From NCBI GenBank assembly GCA_017163975.1, contig JAFFSR010000094.1, forward strand, positions 62,001 to 126,000: a DNA stretch of 64,000 nt. The letters are read 5' to 3'. Position numbers and translations under genes: made by a program. The notes under the pieces are model-generated. The model had not been told where the DNA came from. It ran no database searches and saw nothing but the letters and a program-made list of their open reading frames with translations. The stretch is from Anastatus disparis. Its lineage: Eukaryota > Arthropoda > Insecta > Hymenoptera > Eupelmidae. Shown one piece after another: positions 43,841-53,938 of this stretch; positions within the stretch are counted from its first letter, which is position 1, and each line of letters begins with the position of its first letter.

Positions 43841-44323
43841 TTATAAATTTTGATCAAATATGTTCTTAATAATATTAACTAATCGTAATAAATATCTAGA
43901 ATAAATTTGATAATTTTGATTAATAGAATATTCTGTTATTGGTTCACAAATTTGAATTTTATATTCTATAATTTTAGTAACGTAATATTTATAATATTCT
44001 GGTACTTTATTCCAATTATTGTATTCAACTTTTTCTTCATTCCCGCCAATATATGAATTAATAATATTATTTAATTGAGAAATTTCTGTATCCTCTGAAA
44101 TATTATCATTTAACCTTTCTAAATAATATTCATATTCTTCTTCATAATTTAAGTGGTCTTCAATTTGATTATTTAAAAAATCCATTGAATGTTGATCGAT
44201 AATATCATTTACTTCAACATCATTTCCAATTAAATTAAATATATGAATGCAATTCATCATAATAACTAGTTTGAAATGTAAGGTGGTGTGGAAACTGCAT
44301 TGTTTATTTATATAAATAAACAA
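43841..44323 (-). CDS. Unidentified acidic 160-codon ORF
   Basis: An intact minus-strand frame with a Cys/His-containing start (the first ~20 residues may be non-coding; a possible splice acceptor TTATTATAG-like site is not clear). The body is acidic and Asn/Tyr-rich, with IGNDVEVNDIIDQHSMDFLN, EEEYEYYLERLNDNISEDTE and VPEYYKYYVTKIIEYKIQIC. It looks like a real helical protein by composition, but no family is recognised. It lies next to the truncated gypsy LTR and a 209-bp MITE, so a transposon origin is likely. Confidence 0.35.
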   Translation of the reverse strand: MFIYINKQCSFHTTLHFKLVIMMNCIHIFNLIGNDVEVNDIIDQHSMDFLNNQIEDHLNYEEEYEYYLERLNDNISEDTEISQLNNIINSYIGGNEEKVEYNNWNKVPEYYKYYVTKIIEYKIQICEPITEYSINQNYQIYSRYLLRLVNIIKNIFDQNL

Positions 44324-44407
44324 TCATAATTAAATTATTATTTGTTTTTTCAGATATATCATGTGTTTTATAAATATAATTACTTATTCTTCATGTAAAT
44401 GTTTTAA

Positions 44408-44616
44408 AGGAATATAAAATACCGACATTACAGTTTTCCAAATTTTTTATTCTTAATCTAGAAATTTTTACAATATCTCTATATTACTGCCTTCTATTTT
44501 TACTAATAAAAAGCCTAATTGAGAGATATTTTTGAAAATTTTGGAATAAAGATTAAAAATTTTGAAAACTGCAATGTCGGTAACTATGTTGAAATCATAT
44601 ACCGTATTACATCCCC
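44408..44616. mobile_element. 209-bp TTAA-flanked MITE
   Basis: TTAA at 44404-44407 and 44617-44620. The inner palindrome ACCGACATTACAGTTTTCCAAA pairs with its inverse around 44555-44580. The right end GGGGATGTAA (minus strand) resembles family 1. The left end is altered (AGGAATATAAAA). Confidence 0.75.
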
Positions 44617-44829
44617 TTAACAAGAAGTCTTAATTCATTAATTAATAATATAAAGAACAAATTTTTTTATCTATTAATAATTTTATTAATGTATAAATAT
44701 CAAAGTATTATATAATAAAATTTTAGTATTAAAAATATAATTTCATTTTTCATTAGATATACCACATTATATTAATTAACATAATAATGCATGCAAGTTA
44801 TAAACTGTTATACGAGTCATTACACGAGT

Positions 44830-44883
44830 GGGGGGGGGGGGCAGTGGGGGGTGATGCGGGGACATACGGGGGGGCTACGGGGG
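44830..44883 (+). other. G-run cluster with G-quadruplex potential
   Basis: Five runs of 12, 6, 4, 7 and 5 consecutive G within 54 bp, separated by loops of 4-6 bases, in otherwise AT-rich DNA. This satisfies the usual four-run G-quadruplex pattern on the plus strand. Confidence 0.9.
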
Positions 44884-44991
44884 TGAATTAAAATTGCAAA
44901 TGCGCAGAAACTAATAATCCGATAGTATCTGCCTTCGGCACCTTAAAAGAAGATATAATTATTTACTTCGATGCCGAATTTCAGCTCTTAA

Positions 44992-45383
44992 GAGGAGGCC
45001 GAACTATCTGTCTCTGTCTAATAGTGTTTTTCATCTTTTATATGGACACCGCCAGTTTTAATAAGAAAAAAATAGTAGCCCCCGCTAAATATTAATATAA
45101 TAAGTAAATTTTATAATCATAACAAAATAATTTTATCACGTGATTCTTGAGTATGATTTGACTTACGAACTGCGGTAAATACAATCTGTCTTCTTTTATA
45201 AAATTTTGGTAGGTCAAATCATACTCAAAAATTACTCGATAAAATTATATCGTTATGATTATAAAATTTACTCATTATATTAATATCTAGCGGGGGCTTC
45301 TATTTTTTTCCTGTCAAGGCCGATGGTTTTTATATAAAAGATGGGAAACACTATTAGACAAAGACAGAGAGTTCGGCCTGCCC
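44992..45383. mobile_element. TTAA-flanked palindromic MITE (family 2, complete)
   Basis: TTAA at 44988-44991 and 45384-45387. The ends are GAGGAGGCCGAACTATCTGT and the inverse with small changes (GGCAGGCCGAACTCTCTGTC). The arms pair through GTAGCCCCCGCTA and AAATCATACTCAA. It is inserted in a repeat whose relative occurs inverted at 52725-52815 (AAATTACTCTTTCA; TTTTCCACCAT). Confidence 0.88.
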
Positions 45384-45490
45384 TTAAGGCGACTACGGAA
45401 GTTCGGTTCGATTTCATTTTGTAGTTTACAAATTACTCTTTCAGTTTCTAAAATTTTTTGAATTTTTTAATTTTCCACCATTTATTATAA

Positions 45491-45800
45491 CTAGCTACAT
45501 TCATGCGCGCGAAGCGCGCAACAAATTTATACTCCAGGGTCAACTATGGATATAATAACATCTATAAACATGATAAGTAATTTTAATAAACGAAATTATT
45601 TTAGTAGCAATTTTATTGTTTTTAAAAAAATGATGAGTGGTCATCTATCAAAAATTAATTTTAAATAAAAACTAAAATTATGAACCTTAAAATCAAACAG
45701 TACGAAGTGCCTTTAATATGTCATCAAAAATAAAAAAATTAAATTAAAAGAAATTTTTAATATAATTTTTTACATACATAATTTTCAATATTTATATTAG
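45491..45800 (-). mobile_element. Helitron 3' terminus with hairpin and CTAG end
   Basis: Read on the minus strand, the element ends GCGCGCTTCGCGCGC (a 6-bp stem with a 3-base loop), then a 10-base spacer, then CTAG followed by T. This is the Helitron 3' structure: a short GC hairpin about 10-12 bases before CTRR, inserted ahead of T. Upstream (45495-45800) is the AT-rich 3' untranslated part between it and the helicase C-terminus. Confidence 0.85.
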
Positions 45801-45890
45801 TTTTTTGGCATGTAGGATATAAGATCAAACTCTAGATACCGCAGCATACAACTGACCATGATCAAAAACTTCTCTTCATCAATCAATAAT
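45801..45890 (-). pseudogene. Helitron helicase C-terminal fragment
   Basis: The minus-strand frame reads VFDHGQLYAAVSRV, the conserved box near the C-terminus of Pif1-family Helitron helicases (H-G-Q-L-Y-V-A-L-S-R in relatives), then a stop. It is the continuation of the fragment at 48013-48453; about 2.1 kb of insertions separate them. Confidence 0.8.
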
Positions 45891-46000
45891 TATATTATTC
45901 TTTTAAACAGCTAACAACAGCTAAAATTTTTTTTAAGCAACTGAATAAACTAATAGCAGTATCTGTTTCAATTTTTCTTTATTTACAACATATAAGTGAT

Positions 46001-46204
46001 TTGAAACATAATAGAGACAAATCTGCGTTGGTTACACACTGTAAAAATTCTAGCCATAGCTTTGATACAAACATAGGAACCTCAAACATATTAGACATTG
46101 AATGCAACTATCAAAAAAGATTGCTATCAGAAATGATACATATTAAAAAATATGAAAATTGCAATAATACACGACACTCAAAAATTAAACAACGTATACA
46201 ATAA
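46001..46204 (+). pseudogene. GIY-YIG endonuclease C-terminal fragment, Penelope-like
   Basis: A 67-codon frame with DKSALVTHCKNSSHSFDTNI, then NILDIECNYQKRLLSEMIHI and KKYENCNNTRHS. The pattern A-L-x-x-H-x4-H-x-F-D ... I-L-x-x-E-x5-R-x2-S-E-x2-I-x-I is that of the GIY-YIG endonuclease at the C-terminus of Penelope-like elements and related insect retroelements. The reverse transcriptase and the GIY-YIG residues themselves are not present. It is a short 3' remnant inserted in the Helitron. Confidence 0.65.
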
Positions 46205-47021
46205 ATACATAGTTGAATTATTAAAAAGAAATTAATTTTTTTGATAAAACGGTTTCAAGAATAAATTATTTACAATAAAACGCAATAATTGTTAAATGAG
46301 ATTAAATATAATTAAATCAAATTCATTCATGTGAGTCAAAATCTTGAATCAAATACCAAGTACATAAAAGAAAACACTTGCTAGTCACTTTGTACATACG
46401 TAACTCACCTAAATTACCTATGTTAAAGATTTGTATAACCAAAGAAAATAGACGCTTATAGAAGAATTCTTCTGGGTTACATTTTTCGTCCGAAAGCCTG
46501 GGTAACACTTCAACATTGTTTGTATATCTATACATATGAAAAATGTGCTATATATATGATTTATATAGATATAAAAATACATGGGATTTGATGGCGTCCC
46601 CAAGTAGCTGGGTAACAGAACCAACTCATTTTTGGCAGAAATTTCCCATGTACGCTTCTATCAGCGTCTATATTTGTTGAAATAACTTATACTTCATAAT
46701 GTCACGTAGATCATGATGACGCATATTAGATTGCGTAAATTTTTATTATTAATAGAAATATCTATTATTATACATTTTTATAAAACAAAAATAGTTATGT
46801 AATACCACATGTTTAATACTTGTAAGTTTCATTTTTATTTTTATTGTTACGCCTAAAATGTATTGTTTTAGGTGATGTTTTTTTAATGTATTGTTGATGA
46901 ATTTAGAAATTTTTAATCATTAAGAAACTGTTATCAGTTGTTATTAAATTTTATGTTTTAGCACCTGAAGTGGCCTCTCTAAAAAATAGAGGAGAAAAGT
47001 CGTTTTTTCTCTTATAGAAAT
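46205..47021. other. AT-rich sequence between repeats; possible short inverted pair
   Basis: No gene. ATAGACGCTTATAGAAG (about 46447) and its near-inverse around 46655-46672 differ at one base and could be ends of a ~226-bp MITE, but the interior is not palindromic and no target duplication was seen. Confidence 0.35.
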
Positions 47022-47062
47022 AAAGAAAAATTGAAACAACTGCTGCTATTAGTTTATTCACA

Positions 47063-48005
47063 GTTAGAAATATCAAAGACAAAGTCTGTTAAAACCAGTT
47101 AATAGACAAAAATGTGTGTTACTTTAACAAACAAAATGTCTTTAAAGGATTTAACAAACAAATGTCTGTTAAAATTTTACTTATAAATTACAGACATTGT
47201 CTGTCAATGTACTAAAACTTTTTTTGGTCTTGTTTTCCGTACACATACATACACGTTTTATATATAGTTTTATTTTTTTAAATTCACGTTTAAGGAGTCT
47301 CATGTGCTAGCTATAGTTTGCTATAGTTTGTTGTTCATAATAATCAAAAATTTTTTAAATTCTTCAATATTTTGAAAAACATTAATTTATACCTGGAAAA
47401 AAATCTCTGCAAATTTTTAGTTAGACTTATCGACTGATTTTATTATTTATGCTCACTTAAAGTTTATCTTTTTACTACTATGAGATACAAAACACGCGGA
47501 CTTCGAGTGAGCACATATAAAAAAATTAGTTGATAAGACTACTTGAAAATTTGCAGAAATTTTTTTCTAGGTATAAATTAATTTTTATCAAAATTTTGAA
47601 GAGTTCTTCAGTGCATTTTAGCAATATGTTCATGAGAACCTTTTTTACTCAAAATGAACTAAAAAAATATGATAAAATTTTTTTTTTAAGTGCATTTTTA
47701 TAATTTGTTTATGAAAATTGTTAATAATTATTAAATGCGCCATTTTCAGACATTCTACCCAAAAAATTCGGATTCAGCAGGTCAAAAATACATTAAAAAA
47801 CCTGGGTAGAATTGAGGACCTCGATCGACCAAGACTTATGTAGTTTGCCCCTGGACTATCTATTTTAGTCGTTTGTTACGGACATTTTCAGAATCAACTG
47901 ACATAAAGTCTGTTAAATCGTCACATCCTTGTTTGTTACTTCAACAGACAATTTAGTAACAGAAAATAAAAGTTAACAGACTACACAATTGTTTTTAACC
48001 GTGTT
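47063..48005. mobile_element. ~0.94 kb non-coding TIR element inside the Helitron helicase
   Basis: The left side (CACAGTTAGAAATATCAAAG ... GTCTGTTAAAA ... TAACAAACAAAATGTC) is mirrored by the right side (about 47890-48005, with CAGACTACACAATTG and TTTTTAACCGTG) at moderate identity, giving degenerate TIRs of about 110 bp. Its centre is another palindrome (about 47325-47640, with TACCTGGAAAAAAATCTCTG pairing). It ends immediately beside the helicase codons. Confidence 0.6.
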
Positions 48006-48012
48006 CAGTTCC

Positions 48013-48453
48013 TTAAAACAATAATTATATTATCAAACGTTTGTCCACGTAATTTACTAATCGTCATAGCAAAAGATAATTCACATGAAAATTACGTTCT
48101 TTTAAATGTAAAAGGAATATTCATTTTCATAATATAATCTACTACGGTTTGGAAAAATATTATCTTATACCACCCGTCAAAATTTTACATTTTAATAAAT
48201 GATTAGAAAATTCTAAAATTTGCAATCTCGCACTATTGCATGAACCTTTATTAATACTTATATTTCTTATAAGCATTACAATAAATTTTTCTCTCAAATG
48301 TAATTTACTGGAAGGATTAAAAGAATTTAAATATTCTAGAAGAAACATTTCATCTGATTCATTATTGATTTTCATCACTATCAATTTCCGAGTTTTAAAA
48401 TAATGTATGAAAATAATATAAATTTTGCAATAAAGAATCAAAAAGTTTTTCAC
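48013..48453 (-). pseudogene. Helitron helicase fragment (Pif1-like), frameshifted
   Basis: The minus-strand frame has EMFLLEYLNSFNPSSKLHLR, EKFIVMLIRNISINKGSCNS and ARLQILEFSNHLLKCKIL, the segment of Helitron Pif1-type helicases after the Walker B region. After two frame changes the downstream codons read LSFAMTISKLRGQTFDNIII, the conserved A-x-T-I-x-K-x-x-G-Q-T block. The next part lies at 45801-45890. The N-terminal Rep and Walker A regions are not in the window. Confidence 0.8.
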
Positions 48454-48775
48454 AAAAAAACATTTTATTTTTTACTTGCATTAAATTTTGTTTCAACTCA
48501 TTCATATAAAATTGTTTTCACTAATTATTATATGCGTTACATCTTTAGTTTGGATAGCATTAAATTAAATTAAATATTGCAGTAAATTAAATTTTTAAAT
48601 ACTATTATTGGTAATAAGAGTTTAAAATCCCTCATTATTTAAAATTACAAAAGCATCTTTTTCATCTTTATATATTTAATGACTATTAAATAAATGACTT
48701 TACTTAGCTACTTCATAACCGCATTATAGGTAATAATAAATATATCTATTACATTTATTTGAACTTAAGCATTTA
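48454..48775. other. AT-rich spacer; nothing recognised
   Basis: No gene or repeat identified between the Helitron helicase and the next repeat family. Confidence 0.4.
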
Positions 48776-49174
48776 CAAAAACGCTGCCAAGTGCTTTGGT
48801 GTAATGCTTTCTCATAGAGCTCATTGTGTTAGAGTATTTTGATTTCATTTTGCTTTCTCAAAGAAAAATTATTGTATCAGTGAAAAAATTTTTTCTATTT
48901 TTTCGTTAATTTGTACATATTTAGACTCCGGGAGTCAAAAAAAGTGGTTTCAAATAAAAATTTTTTCAAAATTTTCAAAATGCTCTAAAATTAAAACTGC
49001 GCTAAGAAAATTAGTTTTTAAAAATTTTTTTCTTCTGACAATAGCGGATAACTTGCATGCGAATTTTGGGGCAAATCTATAGAGTAATTTACGTAAAATA
49101 AAAGAAAAATGAATTTTTTTTTTCAAATTTTACAAAATTATCTAAAATTAAAACCACGCTAAGAAAATCAGTTA

Positions 49175-49585
49175 GGGTGGGGTTCGAACATTAGAATGTT
49201 TTTTATTTAATGAATATTTATTTAGAGTGCCACAATTACGAATAGCGTATTCCATAATTTAGAATAAAGTAATAATGAATTTTCATGATTTCAAAAAGCA
49301 GTAGTGATAATCTCAAATTATTCGATTAAAATATTTAGAGTTTTTTCGAAATCTTGATATAATTTATTCTAAATTTAGACGTACATTTATTTTGCTACTT
49401 CTTATTTCGATAAAGTGAATATTCTAAAATGCTTTACTCGCATTAGTTATTTTCGTTACTTCAGTCGCTGAAAATACGAAATTCTAAAATGAATAAATGA
49501 ACAGTCTTGATATGCACATAATTTATATGAACTTCTAAATAAATGTTAATTAAATAAAAAACATTCTAATGTTCGAGCCCCACCC
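49175..49585. mobile_element. 411-bp MITE with GGGTGGGGTTCGAACATTAG ends
   Basis: The TIRs are about 48 bp, nearly perfect (GAACATTAGAATGTTTTTTA). ATCAGTTA precedes (49167-49174) and ATCAGTTT follows (49586-49593), an 8-bp target duplication with one mismatch. Joining the flanks restores the host repeat phrase AAAATCAGTTTTCAGAAG. An 8-bp duplication fits hAT-like transposases. Non-coding. Confidence 0.88.
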
Positions 49586-49888
49586 ATCAGTTTTCAGAAG
49601 TTTTTCTTTTGATGGTCGCAAATAATTTCCAAGCAAATTTTAGAGCAAATCCATCGAGTACTTAAAGTAAAATACAAAAAAAAATTAAAAATTAGAATTG
49701 AAAAAAAATGTTTTAAATTGTTCTAAAATTAAAACTATGCCAAGAAAACCAGTTTTCAATAGCTTCCGTACCAGTTAGACAAAAAAATAAATTGTATGCA
49801 AAATTTGAAGGAAATCTGTCGAGTACTTTTCGAGATCTAATTGACGTAATGAGTACATACACACACACATACATACAGACATTTTCTG

Positions 49889-49990
49889 CCCTACAAAAAA
49901 AAATCAGGTGAGAGATCATTACATGAGATTTTGGCATGATAAATCACCTAAGAAATCAGGTGATTTCTCGCCTGATTTTTTTTTAACAGG
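49889..49990. mobile_element. ~100-bp foldback repeat with CCCTACAAAAAAAAATCAGG ends
   Basis: CCCTACAAAAAAAAATCAGGTGAGA at the left, GCCTGATTTTTTTTTAACAGGG at the right. The interior has TTTTGGCATGATAAATCACC and AGAAATCAGGTGATTTCTC. A related half-copy occurs at 59270-59345 (ATCTCAGGTGAGAAATCACC; TGATTAATCATGCCAAAAT). Confidence 0.7.
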
Positions 49991-50085
49991 GTGGAAACCA
50001 CTTTTTTTCACGAGTCTGAATATGTACAAATTAATAAAAAAATAGAACAAATTTTTTTATTGATACAATGTTTTCTTTATGAGAA

Positions 50086-50429
50086 AGTAGAAGTGTATTA
50101 AAATATATTTATGACTCATAAATCTTAAGACATGATACACATACAACATTATTTCATTTTAAATAGTGTTATTAAATAAACAAAATCAAGTTTTTAACTA
50201 ATCAAAAGGATTTTAAGCATCAGATAAGGGTTTTTAAAACTATTCATGGATCAAACTTTTTTATTTAATGTATATTTAAGCTAAAAAGAAGTTTTATTAG
50301 TTAATATTATAATAACAAAAAATTATCAATTACATTTAAATCTGATTTTTTTTCAGACTGAAACTCAGGTCTGATAGCTCAAATAACTACAGTTGAGTAG
50401 AAAGTGCATAGGCGCCCAAGTTATTTCAG
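50086..50429. other. AT-rich spacer; nothing recognised
   Basis: No gene or clear repeat before the 315-bp tandem units. Confidence 0.4.
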
Positions 50430-52080
50430 CTTATGTCTGTATATTATAAAATAACCCATATGTATAAGTAAACTAATCAGTTAAATATATTATATTAAAT
50501 ATTAATTCATTTTATATTATAAAATATAACACACCTATATTAGTAAATATTCAAATTTTTATTGAAAATATAGTCATATGGCTTGTTTGTCAACTGTAAT
50601 GCAAATTTTACATATACAAATATATAAAAAGGATGCTTACTATAGTTATAATTTTATCAGCATGTTAATTATTTTTAAGCTTTATTCATTAAAACATAAA
50701 TTGTTTTTCCATTTTTTAATTTCATGTATTAATATTTAGTTAAATACCCTGGTAGAAAATGAAACGCTTTTTCTACCATTTTATGGCCATTTCTTTAAAG
50801 TGAAGAGCAGAAAATGGGAATGTTTTATGGCCATTATTTGAACTAATATGAAACGTTTTTTTCAACCTTCATAGTGCTAAAAAATGCTAATAAAATGTTG
50901 AGTCTGATCCACTATTATTTGAATATAGATAGTTAACAATAGAGTCTATCAAATTGTGTTCTAATTGATTACTATTAAGAATCATTTAAGGTTTTTTCTT
51001 GAAAGTTATCATTAATCATTAATAGAATCACTTTTGTTAATATATTCGCGCGTATATTTTGAGTTGTGATCGGATTGTTAGAGGTTATTTTTAAACGATT
51101 AACAAAATTTTCCATTTATTATTTAAAAAAACGATATTTTTATACTCGTTTCGTACTGCGTTTCATATTTTTATTTTAATAAAATTTAATATTATTTTTA
51201 TTTTTATAAATTCCAATAAAAATAAACATTGACGAAGGAATGTCAATAAATACTAATCTACATTTTCTCGCCACGTGGCAAAAGTGAGGTTATGATTTTA
51301 CCTATGATCTGAAAAATTAAGGACTCATTACTAAAAAGTTATATAACTAGTCAAAAAAAGTTGTCCACAGTTTACCTAATTTTTAGATAGCTGTTACTGA
51401 TTTTTTCTCTCCGTTTACTTAAAATGCGTATTTTTTTGGCTAAATACAAAAATTTTGAACAACATTTTTATATTAGCATTTTTTGCCTATAAGATGCTAA
51501 CCAATATACCAAAAAATTTGAGCTCTGCAGATTCAGCAAAAAATTGCCATTTATTCGCCAATATTGACATGACAAAATATTAGTATTGAAAATGGTCATA
51601 AATTGCTGTTTACACCATTTTTAATGTTCAAATTTCTACCAGGGTAGTAATGTATATAATAAAATAACTCACTCGTATAAGCAAAGTATTCAGTTAAATA
51701 CATTATATTAAATATTAATTCATCGTATATCATAAAATAGCACACTTATATAAAATGAATAAGTAAATTATTCAAATTTTCATTAAAAATAGACATATAG
51801 CTTGTTCGTCAACTGTAATACAAATTTTATATGCTAATCTATAACAAAGCTGCCTATCGTAGTCATACTTTTATCAGTGTGCAAATTATTTTCAAACTAC
51901 ATTTACTGAAAACACACATTTTATACTTCTATTTATTTATGTATTAATATTTAATATAATAAGTTTAACTAAATAGTATTGTATATTATGAAATAGCACA
52001 CTCGTATAAGTAGATTCTTTAAATTTTCATTAAAAATAGACATACAGTTTGTTCGTCAATTGTATTATCCATTGTTATCA
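50430..52080 (+). repeat. ~320-bp tandem repeat, two and a fraction copies, split by a MITE
   Basis: Unit 1 is about 50430-50746, unit 2 about 51645-51975 and a partial unit 3 about 51976-52080. Shared phrases: CAGTTAAATAYATTATATTA, TTGTTYGTCAACTGTAATRC and TTTATGTATTAATATTTA. The element at 50747-51644 sits exactly after unit 1. Confidence 0.8.
50747..51644. mobile_element. 898-bp MITE with CCCTGGTAGAAA termini, TA-flanked
   Basis: CCCTGGTAGAAA at 50747 and TTTCTACCAGGG ending at 51644, with TA on both sides (50745-50746, 51645-51646), consistent with a Tc1/mariner-type target. Subterminal TTTATGGCCATTT phrases also pair weakly. Same TIR as 31355-32502. No coding frames. Confidence 0.8.
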
Positions 52081-53129
52081 GTAAATTTTGATCTTGATTC
52101 ATTCTAACCTTATTTTTTTTATTCAAATGTGCATAAATTTATCTTTAAAACATTAGTTAAATATATTACTTTTTTTTGGTACTTTGATGATTTTTAATCT
52201 GAGTAATAGAAATATAGAATAATAAAACTTTCATAACCTCAAACCTTCATAACCTCAAACCTTCATTAATTGCTGTTACTATACTTATTTTTAAATGAAA
52301 AACAATTAAAAATATATACATATTGTACCTGCATCAAGCAATACTTATGCAATAAAGGAATAAATTACTTATCTGAATTGTTATATTATTTGATGTCTTT
52401 ACAATTTTACTGGAATTTTTAAATAAAAGGTAGTCACCTTGCTTGTGCTCATAGTTATATATTTTATCATTAAACTATACATTAGTTATATACATAAATA
52501 ATATTGCTTGGTTTAAAATAAAATATTCTTATTCTATTTTAATTGAGTTACTTCTATTATATTTAAAAAACAATGCCTAGAAATTAATTTTTATTTATTT
52601 AAAAAATCTAAACCCTTTAAAATTTAATTTTTGGCGCCTATTCTATATCGACCAATCAGGATTCGATCTTTAGATGCTTCAACATGGCGGCTCATCATTT
52701 TTTTAAGAAGGATCAGTAGAATGGTGGAAAATTAAAAAATCTGAAAAATTTTACATATTGAAAGAGTAATTTGTAAACTCAAAAATAAAACCTAACCTAA
52801 AATCCGAAGTCGCCTTAATCTTCATAAATAACAAAGTTATAAATTTTTGAAAAAAAAAACAAAAAATTCTTCTGTTCTTTCGAATTTTTTTCGGTTTTAA
52901 TGAACCGATCAGATCGCTCAACCTCTCATTTTCTTGATAATTTAATTTTTTACAAATTTTCTATTGACACCATAGTAATTCTTTTATTAATTTTCATTTT
53001 ACAAGCAAAAAACCAGTAAATCTGCGCTCATACTCCAATATTTAAAAATGCATAATTATTTTTCTACTTAAGTGCACTAAAATTTTCTTCCACGTATTTT
53101 TAGTTTTATGCTTTAAAAATTAAATCCCC
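52081..53129. repeat. AT-rich sequence including a copy of the 45.4 kb repeat (inverted)
   Basis: About 52725-52815 is the inverse of 45388-45480 (AAATTACTCTTTCA-type phrase; AATTTTCCACCAT). The repeat start has a GC-richer bit, CAACATGGCGGCTCATC (52680). CTTCATAACCTCAAAC is duplicated near 52235-52260. Otherwise nothing recognised. Confidence 0.5.
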
Positions 53130-53489
53130 CCTGAAAAAATTTCCTAGCCTCAGGAGAAGTTGAATAAATTTTCAATAGTTTATTGCAAAATGATTTTTTT
53201 AAAAATAATTTTCGATTTTTATAAAAAAAATTTTTAGTATATTATTCTATTAGTATTAATACATATGTAAACCCAATTTCGTTAATTTTTATCGAATAGT
53301 TGCTGAGAAATCACTATTTTATCAAAATAGCAAAAAAAATTCATTTGTTTATAACTATTTCAAAAATTGAAATTTTCCAAAAATATTTTAAGACATTGAT
53401 TTTGACATATAAACCTTTAATTATCTGTGAAAAATTATATTAAATTTAACTACTCGATTTTTAGTGGCCCACTTCAGAAAGTTTGACTC
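53130..53489 (+). mobile_element. Diverged solo right terminus of the long-TIR transposon family (as at 20.5-20.85 kb)
   Basis: The block follows the right TIR of the nested transposon (20500-20852) in order: CCTAGCCTCAGGAGAAGTTG compares with CCTACCTACCCGAGAAGTTT, then TTTTCAATAGTTTATTGC, AACTATTTCAAAAATTGAAATTTT, and the terminus GTTTGACTC followed by TAT. Identity is clearly lower than between the two TIRs of the 16.9-20.9 kb copy. No left terminus or transposase accompanies it. Confidence 0.65.
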
Positions 53490-53938
53490 TATTCTACTTT
53501 TAAAAAATAATTTTTATACAAGGTGATGAAATATTTTACTATAAGATAATATATATACATGTTGCATATCACAAAAAAATTTCAATTTCAAAACTAATTC
53601 TTTAATGTAAAGAATAAAAAATTAAATTAATAGAATTTTGAAATTTTGATATGGAAATACTTTTAATAATTAACTTTTTAATAACTTTGAATATTCGTAA
53701 ATTTTTTAAATAACTTGTGGAATTGAATGCTAATCAAATTTAGTTTTAACATGAAGATAATTATTCGAGTTGGAAATGTATTTAATAAATAAAATAATAT
53801 AACTATTTATAAGTTATCACTTAATGATAATTTTTTAAACTTTTTATTCATAGTTTGAAATAATATTAAATATATGATTATCATTTTAATAGTTTTTTAT
53901 AAAATATTATGTAAATTTTATAAGTATAAATTATTTAA
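53490..53938. other. AT-rich spacer; nothing recognised
   Basis: No gene or repeat seen. It ends with TTAA (53935-53938), the left target copy of the next MITE. Confidence 0.4.

Larger units (their letters stand above)
45944..47062. repeat. Unit bounded by ~45-bp inverted copies, holding a GIY-YIG fragment
   Basis: AATAAACTAATAGCAG and GTTTCAATTTTTCTTTATTT occur at 45946-45990 and inverted at about 47022-47060. Between them lie the Penelope-type GIY-YIG frame and AT-rich sequence. The pair may be the ends of the inserted retroelement or remains of its terminal repeats; the boundaries are approximate. Confidence 0.5.
48776..50085 (-). repeat. Dispersed repeat family, copy B (minus), interrupted by two MITEs
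   Basis: The terminal phrase ACGCTGCCAAGTGCTTTGG (48781) is the inverse of the 3' end of copy A (690-772). Subunits with ATTTACGTAAAATAAAAG and CTATAGAGTAATTTACG follow, ending with a CACACACATACATACAG microsatellite (49860) as in copy A. Blocks at about 48872-48955 and 49994-50075 are inverted copies of each other (GTACATAT...AGTGGTTTC), so the family may have TIRs. MITEs at 49175-49585 and 49889-49990 interrupt it. Confidence 0.6.

Noticed and set aside
46447..46672. MITE with ATAGACGCTNATAGAAG ends
   Set aside because: Only 17 bp pair, the interior is not inverted and no target duplication was found; kept only as a note.
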